From Desulfobulbus sp. (GTDB taxonomy: Bacteria; Desulfobacterota; Desulfobulbia; Desulfobulbales; Desulfobulbaceae): a stretch of DNA of 16,419 nucleotides. The stretch spans positions 1 to 16,419 of the forward strand of contig JAGODN010000011.1 of assembly GCA_017998195.1 (NCBI GenBank), in the 5' to 3' direction. The notes under the pieces were generated by a model, which made no database searches, was not told the DNA's origin, and was given only the letters and a program-made list of their open reading frames with translations. The position numbers and the translations under genes are program-made. Of this stretch, positions 6,748-13,136 are shown in pieces; the stretch's first letter is position 1; each line of letters opens with the position of its first letter.

Positions 6748-7422
6748 ATGAATATCCTTACTTTCGGACCGAACGGCAGCGGCAAAGGCACCCAGGGCGC
6801 CATCATCAAGGAGAAGTACGGCATCGATCACATCGAGTCCGGCGCCATTTTCCGCGAGCACATCAAGGGCGGTACCGAGTTGGGCAAGAAGGCCAAGGCC
6901 TACATCGACCGTGGCGACCTGGTGCCCGACGAGATCACCATCCCCATGGTGCTCGAGACGCTGGGCAAGTCCAAGGAGAAGGGCTGGCTGCTGGACGGCT
7001 TCCCGCGCTCGCTGGCCCAGGCCGAGGCCCTGGACAAGGCGCTCAAGGATGCCGGCATGAAGCTCGATTTCGTCATCGAGATCGTGCTCGACCGCGAAGT
7101 CGCCAAGGAGCGCATCATGGGCCGTCGCCTCTGCGCCAACGACAACAACCACCCCAACCACATCGCCTTCGAGGCCATCAAGCCGGTCGAGAAGGACGGT
7201 AAGCTGGTCTGCCGGGTCTGCGGCGGGGAGCTCTCCACCCGCGCCGACGACCAGGACGAAGAGGCCATCAACAAGCGCCACAACATCTACTACGACGACA
7301 AGACCGGCACCATGGCCGCGGTCAACTACTTCAAGAAGCTGCCCGGCACCCCGGTGATCAGCGTGGACGGTTCCAAAAACATCAAGGAAGTCTCCCAGCT
7401 GATCCTCAAGGAACTGCCGTAA
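6748..7422 (+). CDS. adk: Adenylate kinase with metal-binding (Cys-His-Cys-Cys) lid
   Basis: Cytoplasmic nucleotide kinase (ATP + AMP to 2 ADP), 224 residues, the long-lid form. The P-loop FGPNGSGKGTQ is at residues 6-16, the AMP-site segment HIESGAIFREHI at 28-39, and WLLDGFPRSLAQAEAL at 80-95. In the lid, Cys129, His135, Cys155 and Cys158 give C-x5-H-x19-C-x2-C. This echoes the metal site (Cys129, His135, two later Cys) reported for Desulfovibrio gigas adenylate kinase, where Zn, Co or Fe is bound. The start at 6748 is favoured by GGAGGA 7 bases upstream; an in-frame ATG at 6733 would overlap that site. The gene stands alone and is closed by a strong terminator. Confidence 0.95.
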   Translation: MNILTFGPNGSGKGTQGAIIKEKYGIDHIESGAIFREHIKGGTELGKKAKAYIDRGDLVPDEITIPMVLETLGKSKEKGWLLDGFPRSLAQAEALDKALKDAGMKLDFVIEIVLDREVAKERIMGRRLCANDNNHPNHIAFEAIKPVEKDGKLVCRVCGGELSTRADDQDEEAINKRHNIYYDDKTGTMAAVNYFKKLPGTPVISVDGSKNIKEVSQLILKELP

Positions 7423-7444
7423 ACGAACCGGCAACGTCCGTCTG

Positions 7445-7483
7445 AAAACGTTTCCGCGCCCCCGGGTGCGGAAACGTTTTTTT
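7445..7483 (+). terminator. Rho-independent terminator of adk
   Basis: A perfect 13-bp stem (7445-7457 with 7468-7480) encloses a 10-base loop and runs straight into seven Ts (7477-7483). It starts 22 bases after the adk stop and is one of the strongest signals in the window. The left arm is preceded by few As, so it is oriented mainly for the plus strand. Confidence 0.95.
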
Positions 7484-7485
7484 GT

Positions 7486-7513
7486 TTGCCTCACTGCTCT
7501 TTTCCTTTATGGT
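7486..7513 (+). promoter_or_regulatory. Candidate promoter directly upstream of gmhA
   Basis: TTGCCT (7486-7491, 4/6) and TATGGT (7508-7513, 4/6) are separated by 16 bases. They lie in the only 37 bases between the adk terminator and the gmhA ATG. The predicted start (7520-7521) coincides with the ATG at 7521, so the message could be leaderless, which fits the lack of a Shine-Dalgarno. Both boxes are imperfect. Confidence 0.35.
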
Positions 7514-7520
7514 TGCGGCC

Positions 7521-8105
7521 ATGAAAACGCTCGTCTCGACCAATCTGGTGCAGTCCATCATGGCCAAGGAGGCCTTTGTGCGCGAAAGCACAGACGACCT
7601 CCTGCGGCTCGCCGACTGGATCCGGGAGACCTTCGCGGACGGCGGCAAGCTGCTCATCTTCGGCAACGGCGGCAGCGCCGCCGACGCCCAGCACCTGGCG
7701 GCCGAGTTCGTCAACCGTTTCCTCATCAACCGCCGCCCGCTGCCGGCCCTGGCCCTGACCACCGACAGTTCGGTGCTCACCGCCATCGGCAACGACTTTT
7801 CCTTTGACCAGGTGTTCGTCAAGCAGGTGCAGGCCCTGGGTCGACCCGAGGACCTGGCTCTGGGGATATCCACCAGCGGCACCTCGGCCAACGTGGTCAA
7901 GGGCATGCAGGCGGCCCGGGAGATCGGCATGCGCACCGCCGCCCTCACCGGCGGCACGGTCCGTCCGGGCGGCGACCTGGCCGCGCTCTGCGACCTGGTG
8001 CTCAACGTGCCCGCGGATTCCACCCCGCACATCCAGGAAACCCACCTGTGGATCGAGCACGTCCTCTGCGAGATCGTCGAAAAGCAGCTGTTCGGGTCCG
8101 CCTGA
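7521..8105 (+). CDS. gmhA: Phosphoheptose isomerase (sedoheptulose 7-phosphate isomerase), SIS domain
   Basis: Converts sedoheptulose 7-phosphate to D-glycero-D-manno-heptose 7-phosphate, the first step to ADP-heptose for the lipopolysaccharide core; cytoplasmic, 194 residues. The SIS fold is seen in FGNGGSAADAQHLAAEF (residues 48-63) and LGISTSGTSANVVKG (114-128). Active-site and metal residues of E. coli GmhA are kept: His58/Glu62 (E. coli His61/Glu65) and Gln172/His180 in IQETHLWIEH, at identical numbers. This separates it from DiaA-type SIS proteins. The ATG at 7521 is chosen because it puts GNGGS at the family position; ATG 7509 would add four residues. No Shine-Dalgarno is visible. No other heptose gene is in the window. 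Confidence 0.9.
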   Translation: MKTLVSTNLVQSIMAKEAFVRESTDDLLRLADWIRETFADGGKLLIFGNGGSAADAQHLAAEFVNRFLINRRPLPALALTTDSSVLTAIGNDFSFDQVFVKQVQALGRPEDLALGISTSGTSANVVKGMQAAREIGMRTAALTGGTVRPGGDLAALCDLVLNVPADSTPHIQETHLWIEHVLCEIVEKQLFGSA

Positions 8106-8147
8106 GCCCCCCGCTCGCCCCGCCCTCCTCATCCTCCCGACTTCGCC

Positions 8148-9176
8148 ATGACCGCCTCGCCCGTTCAACCCCTCGATTTCAGCGGATTGCACACCTACTC
8201 GGTGCATGACCGCCACTCCAAGGTCAGCGTCGCCGATTTCGCCGCGCCGGTACGGCCCGGCATGAGCCTGTACGAGTTGCTCGCCGGCCTGCCCCGCCAG
8301 CTGGCCGGCGCCGATTTCCCGGACTTGGTCCGGCGGATCGCGGCGGCGCGGCGGGCGGACCGGCCGGTGCTGGTCGGCATGGGCGCGCACGTGATCAAGG
8401 TGGGGCTCAACCCGGTGCTCATCGATCTGCTGCGGCGCGGGGTGATCACCGCCCTGGCCTTGAACGGCGCGGGCATCATCCACGACACCGAGATCGCCAT
8501 GGTCGGCCGCACCTCCGAGGAGGTAGCCGACGTGCTCGGCGCCGGCGCCTTCGGCGCGGCCCGGGAAACCGGCGAGGTGCTCAACGCGGCCATCCGCGAC
8601 GGCGCCGCCCGCGGCATCGGCATCGGCCAGGCGGTGGGCGAAACGCTCCTGGCCAACCGGTTCCCGCACAACGACCAGAGCCTGCTCGCCCAGGCCGCTG
8701 CCCTCGGCGTGCCGGTGACCGTACACGTGGCCATGGGCACGGACATCATCCACATCCACCCGGGTGCGGACGGCGCGGCCATCGGCCAGGCCGGTCACCA
8801 CGACTTCCGGGTGTTCTGTCGGCTGGTGAGCGACCTGGAGGGTGGCGCCTATCTGAACGTCGGCTCGGCCGTGCTCCTGCCCGAGGTCTTTCTCAAGGCC
8901 CTGACCCTGGTGCGCAACCTCGGCTATCCGGTCAAACGGTTCACCACCGCCAACTTCGATTTCATCCGCCACTACCGGCCCGCCACCAACGTGGTCCACC
9001 GGCCCACCCTGGAGGGCGGCAAGGGGTTCCACTTCACCGGGCATCACGAACTCATGCTGCCGCTCCTGGCCGCCGCCGTGCTCGACGCCCTCGATCAACA
9101 CCCCGGGGAGGAGGTCGGGCCGGAAACCGCCTCCGCCCCGGCAACAGGCCGCCCCTGCGGCGGGACCGGATTATGA
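8148..9176 (+). CDS. Conserved-looking protein of unknown function between gmhA and hemC
   Basis: I do not recognise this 342-residue protein with confidence. It has no signal peptide or membrane helix and reads as a soluble alpha/beta enzyme. Motif-like stretches are VLVGMGAHVIKVGLNPVLID (residues 74-93), ALALNGAGIIHDTEIAMVGR (102-121), a histidine cluster VAMGTDIIHIHPGADG (194-209) with GHH (216-218), LNVGSAVLLPEVF (236-248), and FHFTGHHELMLPLL (294-307). The GAHVIKVGL...DLLRRG...NGAGIIHD pattern loosely recalls deoxyhypusine-synthase-type Rossmann proteins, but the catalytic Lys motif of that family (WGKI) is not seen. The stop overlaps the hemC start (ATGA, 9173-9176), so it is translated with hemC. 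The gap to gmhA is 42 bases and there is no clear Shine-Dalgarno. The last 25 residues look like a disordered tail. Confidence 0.8.
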   Translation: MTASPVQPLDFSGLHTYSVHDRHSKVSVADFAAPVRPGMSLYELLAGLPRQLAGADFPDLVRRIAAARRADRPVLVGMGAHVIKVGLNPVLIDLLRRGVITALALNGAGIIHDTEIAMVGRTSEEVADVLGAGAFGAARETGEVLNAAIRDGAARGIGIGQAVGETLLANRFPHNDQSLLAQAAALGVPVTVHVAMGTDIIHIHPGADGAAIGQAGHHDFRVFCRLVSDLEGGAYLNVGSAVLLPEVFLKALTLVRNLGYPVKRFTTANFDFIRHYRPATNVVHRPTLEGGKGFHFTGHHELMLPLLAAAVLDALDQHPGEEVGPETASAPATGRPCGGTGL

Positions 9177-10111
9177 GAACAACCCTGCGCATCGGCACCC
9201 GCGCCAGCCTGCTGGCCGTCACCCAGTCCACCTGGGTTAAGAGCCAAATCGAACAGGCCCACCCGCAGGTGCGGGTTGAACTGGTGAAGATCACCACCAA
9301 GGGGGACCGAATCCTGGACGTGCCGCTGGCCAAGGTCGGCGGCAAGGGACTGTTCGTCAAGGAAATCGAGGACGCGCTGCTCGCCGGCGAAGTGGACCTT
9401 GCCGTCCACTCGATGAAGGACGTGCCCACCGAACTGCCCGAGGGGCTGTTCATCGGCATCGTTCCGGCCCGGGAAACCCCGCGGGACGCCTTTCTCTCCA
9501 ACCACTGCCCCAGTGTGGCCGCCCTGCCGGACGGCGCCCGGGTCGGCACCTCGAGCCTGCGGCGTAAATCCCAGCTGGCCGCCGTGCGGCCCGATCTTGC
9601 GATTCTCGACCTGCGCGGCAACGTCGACACCCGCCTGCGCAAGCTCGACGAAGGCCAGTACGACGCCATCATCCTGGCCGGCGCCGGCCTCAACCGCCTC
9701 GGCCTGCAGGGGCGGATCACCGTCGAGCTCGACCCGGCGGTGATGCTTCCGGCCATCGGCCAGGGCGCGCTCGGCATCGAACTGCGCCGGGACGACGCCG
9801 AACTGCTCGAACAGCTGCAGTTCCTCCACGACCCCCGCACCGCCACCGCCGTGGCCGCGGAACGGGCCTTCCTGCTGCGCCTCGAAGGCGGCTGCCAGGT
9901 GCCCATCGGCGCGCACGCCGAGGTGGACGGAGCAACGGTCCGGCTCACCGGCCTGATCGCCAGCGTCGACGGGAGCCAACTGCTCCGTGACACCCTGACC
10001 GCGCCGGCAGCCGAGGCCGCGGCCCTGGGTACCCGGCTCGCCGAGACCCTGCTCGCCCGCGGCGGCAAGGCCATCCTCGACGCGGTCTACAACGCCACCC
10101 CGGCCCAATGA
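9173..10111 (+). CDS. hemC: Porphobilinogen deaminase (hydroxymethylbilane synthase)
   Basis: Polymerises four porphobilinogens into hydroxymethylbilane in tetrapyrrole synthesis; cytoplasmic, 312 residues, normal length. It starts LRIGTRASLLAVTQS (residues 5-19). KVGGKGLFVKEIEDALL spans 54-70, and AVHSMKDVPTELPEG carries catalytic Asp83 (E. coli Asp84). VGTSSLRRKSQL holds the substrate-binding arginines. The dipyrromethane-cofactor cysteine is Cys241 in LEGGCQVPIGAHAE. The start overlaps the stop of the upstream unknown gene, and cobA-hemD follows after 34 bases, so the next enzyme of the pathway is made from the same message. Confidence 0.98.
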   Translation: MRTTLRIGTRASLLAVTQSTWVKSQIEQAHPQVRVELVKITTKGDRILDVPLAKVGGKGLFVKEIEDALLAGEVDLAVHSMKDVPTELPEGLFIGIVPARETPRDAFLSNHCPSVAALPDGARVGTSSLRRKSQLAAVRPDLAILDLRGNVDTRLRKLDEGQYDAIILAGAGLNRLGLQGRITVELDPAVMLPAIGQGALGIELRRDDAELLEQLQFLHDPRTATAVAAERAFLLRLEGGCQVPIGAHAEVDGATVRLTGLIASVDGSQLLRDTLTAPAAEAAALGTRLAETLLARGGKAILDAVYNATPAQ

Positions 10112-10145
10112 CCGCACCCTCCCGCACCTCAACCGGACCAGACCA

Positions 10146-11726
10146 GTGACCTCCGCCACCTCTCCTTCGTCACAGCGCCCCGGCAAAGTCTACCTCGTCG
10201 GCGCCGGCCCGGGCGATCCCGGGCTCATCACCCTGCGCGGCAAATACCTGCTCGAGCACGCCGAGGTGGTCGTCTACGACTATCTCGCCAGCCCCAAGCT
10301 GCTCAACTACGTGCCGAAGAGCGCCCAGTTCATCTATGCCGGCAAGAAGGGCGGCGGCCTGCACGCCTTCACCCAGGACGGCATCAACAAGCTGCTGGTG
10401 GAACACGCCAAGCTGGGCAGGATGGTGGTTCGTCTCAAGGGCGGCGACCCGTTCATCTTCGGCCGGGGTGCGGAGGAGATCCAGGAACTGGTGGCCGAGG
10501 GCATCGACTTCGAGGTTGTGCCCGGGGTGACCTCGGCCACGGCCGCCGCCACCTACGCGGGCATCCCCATCACCCACCGCGAATACACGGCCTCGGTGGC
10601 GTTCGTCACCGGCCACGAGGATCCGAACAAGAAGCTGTCCAACATCAGCTGGGACAAGCTGGCCACCGGCGTGGGCACCATCGTCATCTACATGGGCATC
10701 AAGACCCTGCCGACCATCACCAGGAAGCTCATCGACTACGGCCGCTCCCCGGACACGCCGGTGGCCGTGGTCCGCTGGGCCTCGACCCCGCAGCAGCACT
10801 CGGTGGTCGGCACCCTGGCGACCATCTGCGACGTGGTTCAGCAGGCGGACATCAAGCCCCCCGCGCTGGTGATCGTCGGCGAGGTGGTCAAGCTGCGCGA
10901 CACCATCGACTGGTTCGAGAAACGGGCCCTGTTCGGCCGCCGCATCGTGGTCACCCGGACCCGCGAACAGGCCAGCGAACTCATGGTCCAACTGGAGGAA
11001 CACGGCGCCGAGTGCCTGGAGTACTCGACCATCCACATCGAGCCGGTGGACGACTACTCGCTGCTCGACCAGGCCATCGACTGCATGGGCGACTACCAGT
11101 GGGTGCTGTTCACCAGCCTGAACGCGGTCACCTATTTCTTTCGGCGGCTCAGCCAGTTGCATCTTGACAGCCGCCACCTGGCCGGACCGAAGATCGCCGC
11201 GGTGGGCAGGGCGACCGCCGAGGAGCTGCTCCGTTACGGCATCCGGGTCGACCTGGTTCCGGAGAAGTTCACCGGCGAAGGGCTGGCCGCGGCGCTGGTG
11301 CAGTCCCAGGTGGCCGGCAGCCGCATCCTGTTGCCGCGGGCGCTCAAGGCCGGCGACCTGCTGCCGGAAACCCTCACTGAGGCGGGCGCAACGGTGACCG
11401 TGGCGCCGGTGTACCGGAACGTGCCGCCCGCGGGCCGCAAAGAGGAGTTGCGCGAGCAGCTGGCAGGCGGCGAGGTCGACCTGGTGACCTTCACCAGCAG
11501 TTCCACGGTGACCAATTTCCTCACCATGCTCGATGCCCGCGACCAGGAGGAACTGCACCGGCTGCTCGCCGGGGTGGCCATTGCCGCCATCGGCCCGGTT
11601 ACCGCCGCCACCCTTGCGGAGCACGGCCTGCAGGCGGATATCCAGCCCCGTCGCTACACCATCACCGACATGGTACAGGCGATCGTGGCCCATTACCGGG
11701 ACCGGCGCGCATCCGGTGCGGCCTGA
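10146..11726 (+). CDS. cobA-hemD: CobA-HemD fusion: uroporphyrinogen-III C-methyltransferase / uroporphyrinogen-III synthase
   Basis: 526-residue bifunctional protein. Residues about 13-255 are the SAM-dependent tetrapyrrole methylase that makes precorrin-2: VYLVGAGPGDPGLITLRGK, LKGGDPFIFGRGAEE, VPGVTSATAAATYAGIPITH. Residues about 262-526 are uroporphyrinogen-III synthase (FGRRIVVTRTREQASEL, WVLFTSLNAVTYFF, VDLVTFTSSSTVTNF, AIGPVTAATL), which cyclises hydroxymethylbilane. The order in the protein is the reverse of the order of reactions. The fusion channels HemC product towards precorrin-2 for siroheme or cobalamin. Such fusions are common in anaerobic deltaproteobacteria and Firmicutes. The GTG at 10146 is the only plausible start. 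The ribosome site is weak. The 3' end overlaps the next gene by 11 bases. Confidence 0.96.
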   Translation: MTSATSPSSQRPGKVYLVGAGPGDPGLITLRGKYLLEHAEVVVYDYLASPKLLNYVPKSAQFIYAGKKGGGLHAFTQDGINKLLVEHAKLGRMVVRLKGGDPFIFGRGAEEIQELVAEGIDFEVVPGVTSATAAATYAGIPITHREYTASVAFVTGHEDPNKKLSNISWDKLATGVGTIVIYMGIKTLPTITRKLIDYGRSPDTPVAVVRWASTPQQHSVVGTLATICDVVQQADIKPPALVIVGEVVKLRDTIDWFEKRALFGRRIVVTRTREQASELMVQLEEHGAECLEYSTIHIEPVDDYSLLDQAIDCMGDYQWVLFTSLNAVTYFFRRLSQLHLDSRHLAGPKIAAVGRATAEELLRYGIRVDLVPEKFTGEGLAAALVQSQVAGSRILLPRALKAGDLLPETLTEAGATVTVAPVYRNVPPAGRKEELREQLAGGEVDLVTFTSSSTVTNFLTMLDARDQEELHRLLAGVAIAAIGPVTAATLAEHGLQADIQPRRYTITDMVQAIVAHYRDRRASGAA

Positions 11727-12126
11727 GCGCCACCTCCGCCAGTCCGACCAGCCACCGGCGACCGCCCGGCCGCCGGCCCGGCGCCCCGACACCAAGGATG
11801 GGACGTCCGGGGATCCCTGGGTGCGCTGCACCGCCTGCGGTCACGGGATCACCACCCCGGACCAGGCCATGCGGGTCAACGGCCGGCATGCGCACGCCTT
11901 TTTCAACCCGGCGGGCATCGCCTACGAGCTGCGCTGCTTCCGCACTGCCCCGGGAATCAGCGCCGAGGGCGCACCGACCGGCGAATTTTCCTGGTTCCCC
12001 GGCTGCCGGTGGCAAATCGCCCTGTGCGCGGCCTGCCGCACCCACGTGGGCTGGCTGTTCACCGGTGCCCGCTCATTCGCCGGCCTGATCAGCGGCCGCA
12101 TCAGAACCTTACCCGTCAACGACTGA
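11716..12126 (+). CDS. CULT-domain (cereblon-type thalidomide-binding fold) zinc protein
   Basis: Small protein (136 residues from GTG 11716) that is almost entirely a CULT domain, the ligand-binding fold of human cereblon, also known in a single-domain bacterial protein from Magnetospirillum (MsCI4). Zinc ligands are Cys38/Cys41 (VRCTACGHG) and Cys104/Cys107 (IALCAACRTHVGW). The aromatic cage is Trp93, Trp99 and Trp113, with Phe115 and Asn64; the spacings equal those of cereblon Trp380, Trp386, Trp400, Phe402 and Asn351. GAPTGEFSWFPG is near identical to the Magnetospirillum loop. The bacterial function is unknown; the family binds imide and uracil-like ligands. No signal peptide. The start is uncertain: GTG 11821 would remove 35 residues of Pro/Arg-rich leader but leaves almost nothing ahead of the first Cys pair. 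It is last in the hem transcript. Confidence 0.85.
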   Translation: MRPERHLRQSDQPPATARPPARRPDTKDGTSGDPWVRCTACGHGITTPDQAMRVNGRHAHAFFNPAGIAYELRCFRTAPGISAEGAPTGEFSWFPGCRWQIALCAACRTHVGWLFTGARSFAGLISGRIRTLPVND

Positions 12127-12165
12127 CGATAGCACCGCTGCCCCTCCGCCCGATCGAACCAGCGT

Positions 12166-12200
12166 CGGCCGGACCGATCCGTCGGCCGGTTTAATTTGTT
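12166..12200 (+). terminator. Weak candidate terminator after the CULT gene
   Basis: A 6-bp GC stem (CGGCCG at 12166-12171 and 12183-12188) plus a G-U pair is followed by TTTAATTTGTT (12190-12200). The short stem and interrupted T-tract make it a modest call. The word CGTCGGCCGG occurs twice here as a direct repeat (12163-12172 with one offset copy at 12180-12189). Confidence 0.35.
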
Positions 12201-12227
12201 GTCAACCACCAGGCCGGGCGGTAGAAT
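12199..12227 (+). promoter_or_regulatory. Sigma-70 promoter of the outer-membrane barrel gene
   Basis: TTGTCA (12199-12204, 5/6) and TAGAAT (12222-12227, 5/6) have the ideal 17-bp spacer, and the region after the -10 is A/T-rich. The start is predicted near 12234. This separates the exported-protein genes on the right from the hem transcript. Confidence 0.65.
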
Positions 12228-12274
12228 ATTTACAGAAAAATTCACCTTTCATGGTCTGCCCCGGTCCGCCTCCC

Positions 12275-12982
12275 ATGCCGAAACGACGCTTCCTCTCCCT
12301 CCTGCCGCTTGTTGCCGCCCTGCTGCTCGGCCCAGGGGCGACGGTGGCCTCTGCCAACGATCCCGGCTCGCCTGCCGGCGGCACGGTGTGGGACAATGCG
12401 GTGAACAGTCTGCTGGCAACCGGCATGTACGGGTTCAGTGCCCGGAATCTGCCCGGCCTGAGCGTGCAACTGCAGCATTCGGCCCACCGCCACCCGGACC
12501 TGGACCGTGCCAGGACCAGCCCCGGCGGTCAGGCCATCACCTTTTCCTATGAAGGGTCCGCCGGCCTGCTCGGCTTCTCGGCCGGCTACATCCTGACCAC
12601 GGAACCGGACGAACGCAGGCCCGGGACCGTGTTCCTCGGCCTGGATCCGCAGCGCAGCGGCTCCTTCGACCCGGCCCGCTCCTGGTACATGGCCTTTGAC
12701 CTGTCCCGGTCCTACCAGGTTGACGAGGATCTCACCCTCCAGCTGGGCAACACCACCATGCTCCTCAAGAATCCCTTCGACACCGAGGAGGGCCAGTTGT
12801 TCTCCATGCTCTTCAACATGCCCGTTTCCTACCGGAACTACCTGACCATCACCCCCATGCTGCAATGGACCCGCCCCGTTGCCGGCAGCCCCGCGGGCGG
12901 TGGCGCCCCGGCGGCAGCCGAGCCGGTCGCAACCACCCCCAATGTTTTCTACGGCGGCATCTCCATCAGTTTCTCCTACTGA
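12275..12982 (+). CDS. Small secreted protein, probable outer-membrane beta-barrel
   Basis: Not a family I can name. From the ATG at 12275 it has 235 residues. A Sec signal peptide, MPKRRFLSLLPLVAALLLGP...ATVASA, is followed by a mature part rich in alternating aromatic/hydrophobic strands (VQLQHSAHRH, AITFSYEG, FSAGYILTTE, WYMAFDLSRSYQVD, LTLQLGNTTMLL, SYRNYLTITPMLQWT). It ends in FYGGISISFSY, a C-terminal strand with a terminal aromatic residue as recognised by the BAM machinery. A Pro/Ala/Gly-rich loop precedes the last strand. About 8 to 10 strands could fit. An alternative ATG at 12251 adds eight residues (MVCPGPPP) ahead of the signal and is less likely. Neither start has a Shine-Dalgarno. 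Confidence 0.75.
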   Translation: MPKRRFLSLLPLVAALLLGPGATVASANDPGSPAGGTVWDNAVNSLLATGMYGFSARNLPGLSVQLQHSAHRHPDLDRARTSPGGQAITFSYEGSAGLLGFSAGYILTTEPDERRPGTVFLGLDPQRSGSFDPARSWYMAFDLSRSYQVDEDLTLQLGNTTMLLKNPFDTEEGQLFSMLFNMPVSYRNYLTITPMLQWTRPVAGSPAGGGAPAAAEPVATTPNVFYGGISISFSY

Positions 12983-13050
12983 TCACGGCAGGGCAACGGC
13001 CACCGCCGCCCCGCCGCCGTGCCGCAATTGATCCATGCCCAATCGTACCG

Positions 13051-13059
13051 CCCCCCCCC
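13051..13059 (+). repeat. C9 homopolymer in the leader of the VCBS-repeat gene
   Basis: Nine consecutive Cs lie 78 bases upstream of the preferred GTG start (13137). The reading frame is open back to an ATG at 13035, so the tract would be inside the coding region if that start were used. Such tracts are prone to slippage. Confidence 0.8.
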
Positions 13060-13136
13060 AGCAGCGGCCCGGCCGATCGGACCGCCCTGAACCAAGCCAC
13101 CCCTCCTTGAAGGGAGCACACACAGGAGTGCCCGTT

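Noticed and set aside
7482..7520. Upstream starts (TTG 7482, ATG 7509) for gmhA
   Set aside because: TTG 7482 lies within the adk terminator T-tract; the ATG at 7521 puts GNGGS, Gln172 and His180 at the E. coli positions.
7491..9101. Minus-strand open frame of 536 codons over gmhA and the unknown gene
   Set aside because: Antisense to gmhA, whose catalytic residues are all conserved; the shadow has typical Gly/Val/His/Gln-rich content.
10170..11831. Minus-strand open frame of 553 codons over cobA-hemD
   Set aside because: Antisense shadow of a clearly conserved fusion gene; no motifs.
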